Translations under genes and position numbers: made by a program
Part shown: one piece after another, positions 1 to 7,647 of the stretch
How the letters are laid out: each line of letters starts with the position of its first letter
Position numbering within the stretch: position 1 is the stretch's first letter
The notes under the pieces: model-generated
What the model saw: only the letters and a program-made list of their open reading frames with translations
Database searches by the model: none
What the model was told of the DNA's origin: nothing
Origin: JADHUC01 sp964617665
GTDB taxonomy: Bacteria; Planctomycetota; Planctomycetia; Pirellulales; Pirellulaceae
Length of the DNA: 24,679 bases
NCBI GenBank assembly: GCA_964617665.1
Contig: CAZUAH010000177.1
Span: 1-24,679 of the forward strand
Reading direction: 5' to 3'

Positions 1-90
1 CGCGTCGATCGACAACCCACTCGCTTCGAATCGCTTCAGCCGCTCTTGCCACTCCCGGAACTCGTCCCGGCCGCTCTGTGGGCGTTCCAT
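1..90 (-). CDS. IS66-type accessory (TnpA-like) protein, N-terminal fragment cut by the window edge
   Basis: Thirty codons run off the left edge of the window. The peptide starts MERPQSGRDEFREWQERLKR and goes on to a FEASGLSIDA segment. The pattern of a Trp-containing amphipathic helix followed by SGLS is typical of the first small protein of IS66-family elements, a helix-turn-helix accessory protein of the transposase module. I chose the ATG at 88-90 because a GGAGG-type site (CCTCC on the plus strand, 99-103) lies 8 bases upstream; the ATG at 92-94 is in another frame and too close to it. The IS66-like terminal sequence about 80 bases upstream (ending at 171) supports the call. With only 30 residues visible, another transposon-associated HTH protein is possible. 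Confidence 0.5.
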   Translation of the reverse strand, partial: MERPQSGRDEFREWQERLKRFEASGLSIDA

Positions 91-171
91 TCATGTCGCC
101 TCCAATCGAGTGATTGATCCAACCACTCCAGACTAGACAACCCGTCAAGTATGGATCTGGCGCACGCTTAC
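1..171 (-). mobile_element. End of an IS66-like insertion sequence (element continues leftwards out of the window)
   Basis: Read on the minus strand, the sequence starting at 171 is GTAAGCGTGCGCCAGATCC. IS66-family terminal inverted repeats typically begin GTAAGCG or similar (from memory, not checked). It lies about 80 bases upstream of the TnpA-like start, the usual spacing. The outer boundary would therefore be 171/172, and an 8-base target duplication would start at 172. The other end is outside the window, so neither the duplication nor completeness can be verified. Confidence 0.45.
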
Positions 172-192
172 CCTGACCTGTCAGTCCCGAAG

Positions 193-265
193 TGCATCAG
201 GAGGGCGTGACATGTGTCATCCGGGGCAACACCGTTCGTGACACATGACAATGTGACCTGATGCA
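193..265. repeat. Nested 73-bp palindrome (two 9-bp stems)
   Basis: The outer arms are TGCATCAGG (193-201) and CCTGATGCA (257-265). The inner arms are CATGTGTCA (211-219) and TGACACATG (239-247). Both pairs are perfect. They are separated by symmetrical 9-base internal loops (202-210, 248-256) around a 19-base apical loop. No target duplication is visible. It lies 22 bases outside the IS66-like terminus. It could be a REP/MITE-like element, a structured RNA or a dyad operator; the sequence alone does not decide. Confidence 0.7.
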
Positions 266-468
266 GTTGCGCTTGATCCCAACTCTGCGTGCCGACCGTG
301 GAAACCGGTCGTCTGATGACACGTTTTGCGCCCGACGAGTCCTCAGGGTTCTTGCCGTGTTGGAACGAAAATGGCATATTCCGATTCGGCAAGCGCCTCG
401 CCTGCCGTCTCTGGCCTACGTCCGTCGCCGTTGAGGTGCCAATCCTGCCGTCATACTTCGGCTATCGT
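266..468. other. No gene seen; upstream region of the membrane protein gene
   Basis: Together with the palindrome this makes about 310 bases without a supported gene (172-482). Short open frames here have no ribosome binding site or recognisable protein character. I see no convincing promoter hexamers. Confidence 0.5.
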
Positions 469-473
469 GGAGG
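469..473 (+). promoter_or_regulatory. Ribosome binding site GGAGG that selects a GTG start
   Basis: GGAGG at 469-473 directly abuts an in-frame TTG at 474 but lies 9 bases from the in-frame GTG at 483. The second spacing is normal, so the GTG at 483 is the preferred start. Confidence 0.6.
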
Positions 474-482
474 TTGCTTGTC

Positions 483-1310
483 GTGACTACTCCTTCACCC
501 ACGCGAGCAGCGCGCATCATCGGTTGGATAGCCGTGCTGGCCTCTACGGCGATAACATGCTTCTGGGCGTTCTGGGGCATCATCGAGAACTTCCACGAAG
601 GTTGGCACTATGAGTCGATTTGGTCCAACCTGGCATTCATGTTCGTTCAGTACCTCAGTTTCATGCTGGCCTTCTCGGCGTTGGCGTCGGTCTCAATTGC
701 GTGGCCACGGGTTGGAGCTGCCCTCCACGCGGGGCTAGGCGTGCTTGCTGTTTGGTTCTTCGGCTTCACCGGCACGATCACGAGACTTGTTGTGGTGCCG
801 CTGGTCCTGATCACGCTCGCCTATTGGTTTGGTCGGCCGCAGCCACGCAAATGGGCTTTTGCCGTGTTGATTGGCACGACGGTACTCACGTTCATTGTGT
901 CCGGCGCGGAACCAGCTTGGCGGATTCTCGTGGTCGGGCGCACCAACGACGGCGATTTCGGAGCGCGCGTCGTGGAAGGGAATGGTGTGACGCTCGTGTG
1001 GGCTCCAGAAGGTCCGGGCTGGCCTCGTGAAGGAATCGAGTGGGATGAAGCCGTTCGGCGGTGCCGACACCTCTCCGAAGACGGCCTTAGCCTGGCCGAC
1101 GAGCCATTGGATATCTGGCGACTCCCCACTGCCGACGAAGCTGTGCGCTCGATGCATCGCCACGGCAAACACTGCGGCGGCGAATGGGATGGCAAGTCGG
1201 CGTTTCCGAAGTACGACATGAAGCCCGACAAAGAAACGCCGCTGTGGAACATTCACTCGCACGTTATCTATTGGTGGACCGGAACCGAAATCGATAGCGA
1301 GCGCGCCTAA
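483..1310 (+). CDS. Five-TM membrane protein with DUF1566-like C-terminal domain, prematurely terminated
   Basis: The 275-residue product begins with five hydrophobic segments (about residues 11-34, 50-73, 78-97, 100-117 and 123-142) and a short N-terminal tail. A soluble domain follows from about residue 155. It contains VTLVWAPEG, an amphipathic stretch ending in CRHLSEDG, the IWRLPT motif (211-216) and YWWTGTE. These elements occur in this order in DUF1566/Lcl-type C-terminal modules, which are usually extracytoplasmic. The function is unknown. The frame stops at TAA (1308-1310), yet the same frame stays open for 31 more codons that match the missing end of such a domain, so the gene may be truncated. 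A TTG at 474 is an alternative start, less likely because it abuts the Shine-Dalgarno sequence. Confidence 0.7.
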   Translation: MTTPSPTRAARIIGWIAVLASTAITCFWAFWGIIENFHEGWHYESIWSNLAFMFVQYLSFMLAFSALASVSIAWPRVGAALHAGLGVLAVWFFGFTGTITRLVVVPLVLITLAYWFGRPQPRKWAFAVLIGTTVLTFIVSGAEPAWRILVVGRTNDGDFGARVVEGNGVTLVWAPEGPGWPREGIEWDEAVRRCRHLSEDGLSLADEPLDIWRLPTADEAVRSMHRHGKHCGGEWDGKSAFPKYDMKPDKETPLWNIHSHVIYWWTGTEIDSERA

Positions 1311-1406
1311 ATGATCTGTTACAACGGGCAAGTCCGAGTTCGCAGTAAGACGTGGGCACCGGCGTATTTCGCCTTCCGAGCGGTGAAAGACCCTCCAGCC
1401 GATTGA
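1308..1406 (+). pseudogene. Orphaned C-terminal tail of the preceding membrane protein, behind an in-frame TAA
   Basis: The frame of the upstream gene continues past TAA 1308-1310 as MICYNGQVRVRS, then KTWAPAYFAFRAVKDPPAD, and ends at TGA 1404-1406. DUF1566-like domains commonly close with a strand followed by a F-R-[CA]-V motif, and AYFAFRAVKD fits. A TAA in place of a Tyr codon (TAC/TAT) would restore SERAYMICYNG. It is either a nonsense mutation or a sequencing/assembly error. Confidence 0.65.
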
Positions 1407-1497
1407 CCACCCGCTCAGTTCCGGGAGCACGCCCGTTCCCTACCGATCCCCAGTTGATTTCAGCAGCAGAAGCATCTTTCAAGAAAGGCTGCCATTC

Positions 1498-4400
1498 ATG
1501 CACAATGCTACATCGAGAATCCTCATAGTCTGTATGTTCGTCGCAATGTTGGCGAATCACGGTCTGAACGTGCGGTCGACTGCGTCATGTGCGGAATCCA
1601 AGGCTGCTCGCGATGCCGACGCTTGGCGACGGCATTGTGCCGCGTTGAAGAACCATCCCAATATCGTGCGCCACTACACGTTCGACTCCACCACGGTCGA
1701 GAATCCAGTGGCCGAGAACGTCGCTGGTGACACCGAACCGTTGACCTACGTTGCGAACGAGCCACTGCAACTGGTCCAAGGATTCAGCGCCGGCACCACA
1801 GCAGTGCGTTTGGATAAAGGGTACTTTCAGGGCAAACCGTTTGAAGTCGCGGACAGCGGCTTCACGGTCGAGATTCGTTTTCGCAAACACGGTCAAGGGG
1901 CCCACCTCGGCAACGGCCGGACTAACGGTATGCTGTTTGCCCAAGGCGATGGGTATTGGAACGGACTGCGCGTTTGGGCGGACTATCCGTCAAGACATCT
2001 CCGTTTCGAGATAGGCCGGCCCAAACCAAGCAGCGCCTTTGGTATGACGGCCAGCGATCCGTGTCCGGATGGCGTGTGGCATCACTTGGCGGCCACATGG
2101 GACCGACGTGAATTGCGGCTGTATCTGAACGGCATCCTGATGGTAGCCGTCGCATACGAAGGGGACTATTCGGAGCCGGCTGCTCCGTTCAAGCTTGGCC
2201 TCGCGGGAGCCGGAATTGGGTCCATCCAAATGGATGTGGACGAGGTTGCCGTTTTCAAAAAAGCACTTTCGCCAGAGAACATCCTGTGTCACGCCTTTCG
2301 GAAACAAGACCTGCCGGAGAACGTCAAGCTGGCATATATGACTGCCACTGCAGCGATTGCCGATCAAGATTGGAGTGGAGCGGGCGGCCAGTTCGCAAAG
2401 TTGTTGGAGATCGAAGGCACTCCAGTCGAATACCGCGCGGTTGCTCGTCTGGCCTTGGCTCACACGTTGCGGAAAAGGAAGAAGACCAAGGAAGCCGTCG
2501 CGCAGTATGCGACTCTGGCCGATGATGCCGACTCGCCTGAATCGCTACGCGAAACCGCAATTCGGCTGTGCCTGCCAGCGAGCACGCGAACCATCCACGC
2601 AGCGGCTTCGACGGGCGTGTACGAGCGTCTGTTGGAACTGGATGATCTGTCGCCGCAGTACAAGATCACTGTTCGACTCTGCTTGGCTGAGTGCTACCTG
2701 CGCGAAGGGAAAGCCATTCCGGCTCGCGAGCAATACGAAGCTGTGTTGAAGGCGTCCGAATTGCCAACCCGCGATGCCCTCGACGTGCGTCTGCAAATCG
2801 CTCACACGTACCTTATTGCCAAAGACTACCCAGCCGCTCGCGCGGCGTATTCAGAAATCGCCAGCGACGCGGATCTGCCACCCGAGTATCGCGGAAACGC
2901 AGCGTTGTGTTTCGCTCACACGTACGTTCGAGAAGAAGCGCATACGCAGGCATCGGCAGTTTTCGCCAAAGTTGCGAAGCGCCCGGACATTCCCTCACAT
3001 CAACGATGGGAGGCCGAGCAACGGATGCACGAAATGCAGCGGATGGCGCGCGGACTTGCGGCTCGAGACCCTGCTGCCTCGCGTGTCAAAATCCTGTCTC
3101 TGCCCAAACCGGGTGCGACGTTCTACGTAGCCCCCAACGGAAACGACGACGATCCCGGTACTCGCGAGAAACCCCTTGCCTGCCTGCAACGGGCACGCGA
3201 CGCCATCCGCGAGATGAAGTCAGAGCGAGGATTACCCTCGGGAGGAATCGCGGTCTTTGTGCATGGCGGTGCATACCCCACCCGCCAGACTTTCGAACTG
3301 AACGAGATCGACTCGGGCACGGCAGAAGCTCCTATTGTCTATCACGCATTTCCCGGCGAGAAGCCGATCTTTAGTGGCGGCGCGCGGCTGGAGGGCTTCC
3401 AACCCGTGACGGACGGAGCAGCACTCAATCGGTTGCCTGCCAAAAGTCGCGACAAAGTCCTGCAGTTTGACTTGCAGAAGAAAGGCGTCAACGACTACGG
3501 CACTCTCCTGCAGCGCGGCTACGGCTTCTCCGGCTATCCGACAAATCCCTGGGTGGACTTGTACGTGGGAGGCCGATCCATGCAGCTTGCTCGGTGGCCC
3601 AACGAGGGTTCTGTCAAAGTAGGCCGCGTGCACAAAGGGCGCTTCAGAGGCGAAGATTCGGGGCAGCCGGGCGAGTTCGAATATGACGGCGATCGTCCTA
3701 ACCGGTGGACGGCAGCCGACGACATCTGGATGTTTGGCGCCTGGGGACATCTGTGGGCAGGCCGTACTGTGCGTATCGCCGCGATCGACCGAGAACGACG
3801 ACGCATCAGCACGGAACACAGAACCTCGTACGGCTATCGAGAAGGCCAGCCATACAACTACTTCAACCTGCTGGAAGAATTGGACGAGCCGGGTGAGTGG
3901 TATTTGGACCGCAAAACAGGAATCGTCTATTTGTACCCTCCGGACGGCGAACACGATCCAGTTGCGCAATTCCCGATATTCGACAAGCCGTTTGTCATCA
4001 TGAGAGACGTAAATCATGTGTCGCTTCGTGGCCTGGTATTCGAGCTTGGACGCGCCGAAGGTGCGGTGCTTGTTGGCGGCACTCGCAATCTGCTGGCAGG
4101 CTGCACGTTTCGGCAACTGGGCACAAACGGCGTGATCGTCCAAGGCGGTACGGGCCACGGCGTGTTGGGTTGCGATATTCACACGGTCGGTGCCGGCGGG
4201 CTGCGCGTAGCCGGAGGCGACCGCAAGACGCTTACTCCCGGTGGACATTTTGTCGAAAACTGCCATGTGCACGACTTCAGCCGAATCGACCGCGTCTATG
4301 CACCGGCCGTGCACCTGGACGGAGTTGGCAACCGCATAGCGCATAGTCTATTCCACGACTCGCCGCATCACGGCATGCGAGTTGAAGGCTACGAGCACTC

Positions 4401-5130
4401 GATCGAGTACAACGAGATCCACAGTGTGGTCTACGAATTCGACGATCAGGCCGGCATCGACATGTTTGGCAACCCGGCCTATCGGGGCAACGTGATTAGG
4501 TTCAACTTCTGGCACCACATCGGCAGCGGGCACGACGTTGCCGGCCAGGCCGGTATCCGATTGGACGATTTCATCAGCGCTGTACACGTCTACGGAAACG
4601 TATTCTACCGAAGCGCCGGCGGACGATTCGGCGGCGTCCAGATCCACGGCGGCAAGGACAATGTGGTCGACAACAATCTGTTCATCGATTGCAAGTACGC
4701 GTTGAGCTTCTCGCCGTGGGGCAACGCGCGCTGGCTGGAACGGCTGGCCCGCGACAGCATCAAGGCGGCCGTGAGCCGAGGCGGTGTAGACATCACGGCA
4801 CCGCCGCACAGCACCCGCTATCCCGACTTGGCGAACGTGGCCGAGAATCCAGATCGCAATTTCATCCGACGAAACCTGGCGATTGACTGCGGCGACTTCA
4901 GCGCTCGCGACCGCGGAGTCAACGAGCTGATGGACAACCACGTATTCGTCGGCGATCCTGGTTTCGAAGATTCGGCAAAACGCAATTTTACGTTACCCGA
5001 AAACTCACCTATCTACGACCGATTCGGCTTCAGACCCATTCCCTTCCAGGAAATCGGCTTGTACGAAGATGATCTACGAGCATCGTGGCCGGTCGAACAC
5101 GACATCACGCCGCATTACGTTCGGGAGTAA
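1498..5130 (+). CDS. Exported LamG - TPR - right-handed parallel beta-helix protein, possible GH141-like polysaccharide enzyme
   Basis: The product has 1210 residues. A signal peptide covers residues 1 to about 31 (hydrophobic ILIVCMFVAMLANHG, cleavage near ASCAES). A LamG/concanavalin-like domain follows at about 54-266, with the signatures FTVEIRFR, GVWHHLAATWD and MDVDEVAVF. TPR-like helical repeats span about 275-515. From about 541 the sequence FYVAPNGNDDDPGTREKPLA opens a long parallel beta-helix with FVHGGAYPTRQTFEL, IVYHAFPGEKPIFSGGARLEG and many N/G/V-rich rungs to the C-terminus. This opening is characteristic of beta-helix carbohydrate-active proteins, and GH141 is the closest family I recall; catalytic residues were not assigned. 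The ATG follows an AAGAAAGG site (1481-1488). The product is probably secreted or periplasmic. Neighbouring GH99-like and GH43-like genes on the same strand support a role in polysaccharide breakdown. Confidence 0.8.
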   Translation: MHNATSRILIVCMFVAMLANHGLNVRSTASCAESKAARDADAWRRHCAALKNHPNIVRHYTFDSTTVENPVAENVAGDTEPLTYVANEPLQLVQGFSAGTTAVRLDKGYFQGKPFEVADSGFTVEIRFRKHGQGAHLGNGRTNGMLFAQGDGYWNGLRVWADYPSRHLRFEIGRPKPSSAFGMTASDPCPDGVWHHLAATWDRRELRLYLNGILMVAVAYEGDYSEPAAPFKLGLAGAGIGSIQMDVDEVAVFKKALSPENILCHAFRKQDLPENVKLAYMTATAAIADQDWSGAGGQFAKLLEIEGTPVEYRAVARLALAHTLRKRKKTKEAVAQYATLADDADSPESLRETAIRLCLPASTRTIHAAASTGVYERLLELDDLSPQYKITVRLCLAECYLREGKAIPAREQYEAVLKASELPTRDALDVRLQIAHTYLIAKDYPAARAAYSEIASDADLPPEYRGNAALCFAHTYVREEAHTQASAVFAKVAKRPDIPSHQRWEAEQRMHEMQRMARGLAARDPAASRVKILSLPKPGATFYVAPNGNDDDPGTREKPLACLQRARDAIREMKSERGLPSGGIAVFVHGGAYPTRQTFELNEIDSGTAEAPIVYHAFPGEKPIFSGGARLEGFQPVTDGAALNRLPAKSRDKVLQFDLQKKGVNDYGTLLQRGYGFSGYPTNPWVDLYVGGRSMQLARWPNEGSVKVGRVHKGRFRGEDSGQPGEFEYDGDRPNRWTAADDIWMFGAWGHLWAGRTVRIAAIDRERRRISTEHRTSYGYREGQPYNYFNLLEELDEPGEWYLDRKTGIVYLYPPDGEHDPVAQFPIFDKPFVIMRDVNHVSLRGLVFELGRAEGAVLVGGTRNLLAGCTFRQLGTNGVIVQGGTGHGVLGCDIHTVGAGGLRVAGGDRKTLTPGGHFVENCHVHDFSRIDRVYAPAVHLDGVGNRIAHSLFHDSPHHGMRVEGYEHSIEYNEIHSVVYEFDDQAGIDMFGNPAYRGNVIRFNFWHHIGSGHDVAGQAGIRLDDFISAVHVYGNVFYRSAGGRFGGVQIHGGKDNVVDNNLFIDCKYALSFSPWGNARWLERLARDSIKAAVSRGGVDITAPPHSTRYPDLANVAENPDRNFIRRNLAIDCGDFSARDRGVNELMDNHVFVGDPGFEDSAKRNFTLPENSPIYDRFGFRPIPFQEIGLYEDDLRASWPVEHDITPHYVRE

Positions 5131-5270
5131 TCGACGATTTGACTCGAACTTCCGATGAAACACTGCTATCCCGAGTCAGCCGCAGTCGTGCTACAGATGA
5201 TAGATCGTGATGTCGGTCGCTCGGCCTTTTCCATCCAGCCAGGAAAAGCTGCGGTGATGCTTACTGATGT

Positions 5271-6276
5271 GAATGGTCTCTGAAGCCCACGTGGGGCTAC
5301 TTCGACGAAAGCGATCCGAAGTGGTCGGCTCGCGAGATCGACCTTGCCGCCGACCACGGGATCGACGTTTTCCTATTCGACTGGTACTGGTACAGCGGCG
5401 TGAGGAACATGCAGGAGGCGTTGGTGAACGGTTTTCTCCGCGCCGAAAATCGCGATCGCATGAAGTTCGCCCTGATGTGGGCCAATCATGACCGGAAGGA
5501 TCAGTTCTGCCCGGACTTCAACAAGGAGCGAAACGTCTGGTTGCCATCGCGACACTCGCCGCGTGATCTTGAGCGTGTCATTGAATACTGCATCGAGCAC
5601 TACTTCTGCCAGCCCAACCACTGGCGAGTCGACGGCCGCCTGTTTTTCAGCGTTTATCAGGCGACGCGATTCGTGGAGGAGCTTGGAGGTCCGCTTCAAA
5701 CCCGCAAGCTGCTGGAGAAGGTCGACAGCCGACTGGGCAAGGCGAATCTGCCGCCGATGCACTGGAACGGGATGGTGTCGCGCGCGGAGGACGCGGCCGT
5801 GGTCAAGGAAGCCGGGTTTCGCAGCACGAGTAAATACAACGGTCCTTGCTCATGACAAAGTACGTCCCGATCTCACCGTAAGTTACGAGGACGTCATGCA
5901 AGCCCACCGCAATCATTGGCAGAAGATGGGCACAGCGCCGCTGGTCAACCTGCCCGTCGTGACTGTCGGCTGGGACGCCACTCCCCGCTGCCGCCAGGAT
6001 GTCCCGTGGCCTTTCCCGATTTCGCCGTGGGCGAATCGGCATGCCTACCCCTATTGCCACCTCGTGGTCGGCAATACCCCCGAACGATTCGAGCAGCTTT
6101 TGAGCGATGCCGCTGCGCACATCGAGCAGGACCCGCGCCAGCCATTCGCCGTGCTGCTGAACGCCTGGAACTAATGGACCGAAGGATGTTACCTGTTGTC
6201 CGAAGAGCAAACCGGTACGGCTCGCTTAGAAGCTATCAAACGCACGTTCGGCACCGCGATAACAAACAAGCACTGA
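5271..6276 (+). pseudogene. Decayed WbsX/GH99-like glycosidase or glycosyltransferase gene
   Basis: Homology to WbsX-type (GH99-like) proteins starts abruptly near 5271-5283 with KPTWGYFDESDP. It continues through the hallmark HGIDVFLFDWYWY. The 5' end, which would carry the usual start and the GVYYFPNYH-type strand, is absent. Around 5841 an extra G shifts the frame: the upstream frame reads SKYNGPCS and stops, while removing one G gives SKYNVLAHDKVRPDLTVSYE, continuous with the next frame. At 6172-6174 a TAA replaces the expected Glu codon of the conserved NAWNEWTEG motif; after it the frame reads WTEGCYLLSEE to TGA 6274-6276. With three independent lesions the gene is almost certainly non-functional. 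Its TGA overlaps the ribosome binding site of the next gene, so the two were once an operon. Confidence 0.85.
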
Positions 6277-6280
6277 GGAG
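6275..6280 (+). promoter_or_regulatory. Ribosome binding site GAGGAG fixing a GTG start
   Basis: GAGGAG (6275-6280) lies 7 bases before GTG 6288 and overlaps the TGA of the upstream pseudogene. It marks the true start of the next gene, whose frame is open much further upstream, inside the pseudogene. Confidence 0.75.
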
Positions 6281-6287
6281 AACCATA

Positions 6288-7466
6288 GTGAGCAGGACCA
6301 CCGTCATCTCGATTCTGGCCTGGGTAGTCGCAGTCGGGCTTGCTGTCGGCGCCGAGGTGCGAGAAGTTCGCGAAGGGGATCGCCAGCACACTCACTTCTC
6401 TTTCAAGAAGCGCGGCAAGCTCATCTCGCGGCCGGTTGGCATGCCAGGACCGGGACCATATTACACGTGTTTGGCGAAAATGGATCAGGTCGATCGGTTT
6501 CCGTACGAGTACGCGTTGTACTTCTCTACAGATCACGACCGAGGCAAAGGGGGAGTCTGGTTGTACGTGGCCGACGGCGACCCCACGGACGCCAATAGCT
6601 GGAAGTCATACGACCAAGCGGTCGCAGATGGCGAGTTCGACTACCTCCCGGAGAAGCCCGCCGGTAACCCGATCTTCTTCGACAGTGTGCAAGGCCGCCA
6701 GACCGAGACGCCGCATGCGAACGTGATCGACGGTACGGTCTACATGACCTACCACAACGTGGCCGCGGGGCATAACCAATCGACCTTGCTGGCCACATCT
6801 CCAGACGGCGTGAACTTCACTCGGATTAATGGCAAGAACGATTCCGTGATCCTCGACTACCATCCGCGACAGGAAGTCGGGGATGGACACACAGGATATC
6901 TCCGCTGGCGGCCGAACCCGTTCCCCGACTTGGACTACAAATACGTCGGCTATTCGCTCCACGGCGGCGGCGACGATTTCCACGGCGCAATGTGGGCGTC
7001 GAACGATGCGATCCAGTGGGACAAGCTGCAGGTGTTCGACGCGATCGAGGGCCACGCGGTCGACGGCGACCAAATCATCCGGCGTCGTTCTATCGATCCC
7101 AACACCATCACCGACCTCGGTGGCGGTGAGTTCGTCGCCATCTGCTCGCTGGGCCATCGATCGTCGGGCGGCCGACCTCGTGTGCTGGAACTTCACGAAA
7201 TTTTCCTGGGCAGCGACGGCAAAGCGTTAACACGCCAGGGCCGCAAGATCCTGGGCAACGGGCCACCTGGATCCTACGATGCCGAGGAGTTGGAGACTCC
7301 CACGTCTATCGTCATCGGCGATACCTGGCACCTGATCTACGTCGGAACCCGAAACAGGGCCCGCGAGAATACGGTGCTCGGCGCCGTTGGGAAGCTCGAT
7401 CTGTCCGCCCCTAGACCGCCTGAACTGTCAGACGAGGACCGAACACGCGACTTCCACAGAAGGTAG
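6288..7466 (+). CDS. Exported five-bladed propeller glycosidase-like protein (GH43/GH32 superfamily type)
   Basis: The product has 392 residues from GTG 6288. MSRTTVISILAWVVAVGLAV is a classical signal peptide with cleavage near VGA/EVRE, so it is secreted or periplasmic. The mature part has the features of GH43/GH32/GH117-like propellers: a glycine/proline-rich opening (GPGPYYTC), YALYFSTDHD, and strands of the kind VIDGTVYMTYHN, STLLATSPDGVNFTRI, YKYVGYSLHGG and WHLIYVGTRN. The length suits a single propeller domain. I cannot assign catalytic acids or the substrate. It directly follows the broken WbsX-like gene (11-base gap) and probably was co-transcribed with it and the beta-helix gene. 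The open frame extends upstream to 5916, but the signal peptide and Shine-Dalgarno sequence make GTG 6288 the start. Confidence 0.72.
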   Translation: MSRTTVISILAWVVAVGLAVGAEVREVREGDRQHTHFSFKKRGKLISRPVGMPGPGPYYTCLAKMDQVDRFPYEYALYFSTDHDRGKGGVWLYVADGDPTDANSWKSYDQAVADGEFDYLPEKPAGNPIFFDSVQGRQTETPHANVIDGTVYMTYHNVAAGHNQSTLLATSPDGVNFTRINGKNDSVILDYHPRQEVGDGHTGYLRWRPNPFPDLDYKYVGYSLHGGGDDFHGAMWASNDAIQWDKLQVFDAIEGHAVDGDQIIRRRSIDPNTITDLGGGEFVAICSLGHRSSGGRPRVLELHEIFLGSDGKALTRQGRKILGNGPPGSYDAEELETPTSIVIGDTWHLIYVGTRNRARENTVLGAVGKLDLSAPRPPELSDEDRTRDFHRR

Positions 7467-7647
7467 TTTCACCGATTCCACCACGTGCTGATTGCATTGA
7501 CGGCAGCCTGACCCGATTCATCAGCCGCAGGGCGCTAAGCCCACGGTTGCAGCAATCGTCGGACAAACCGGACGCTAGCGCGTTCCGGCTGATATACGCA
7601 GTGTTTTGGGTTAGGCTCTTACTGACTCGACATGCACGACTGATGAT
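7467..7647. terminator. Convergent intergenic region with two REP-like hairpins
   Basis: The gap between two convergent genes holds two inverted repeats. At 7525-7546 CCG-CA-GGGC pairs with GCCC-A-CGG around a GCTAA loop. At 7568-7588 CCGGA pairs with TCCGG around CGCTAGCGCGT, itself containing the palindrome CGCTAGCG. Both resemble short dispersed repeats I remember from planctomycete genomes. Neither has a U-tract, so a role in termination or 3'-end protection is inferred from position. Confidence 0.4.

Noticed and set aside
735..1430. 231-codon minus-strand open frame across the membrane protein gene
   Set aside because: It mirrors the plus-strand gene, which has clear membrane segments and DUF1566-like motifs; the minus frame has no signal, domain or ribosome binding site.
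3232..4344. 370-codon minus-strand open frame inside the beta-helix gene
   Set aside because: A shadow of the LamG/beta-helix gene in high-GC DNA; its translation has no recognisable features and the plus-strand protein is unambiguous.
5155..5283. Short plus-strand frame MKHCYPESAAVVLQMIDRDV and on, possibly the missing start of the WbsX-like gene
   Set aside because: It lacks the GVYYFPNYH-type start of the family, is out of frame with the homologous part and ends in TGA at 5281-5283.
1308..6174. Stop-codon reassignment (TAA read as sense)
   Set aside because: TAA terminates the complete genes ending at 5130 and at 7648, so the two in-frame TAAs are better explained as mutations or sequence errors.
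5916..6287. N-terminal extension of the GH43-like gene
   Set aside because: This part runs through the WbsX pseudogene in another frame; a GAGGAG site and a signal peptide fix the start at GTG 6288.
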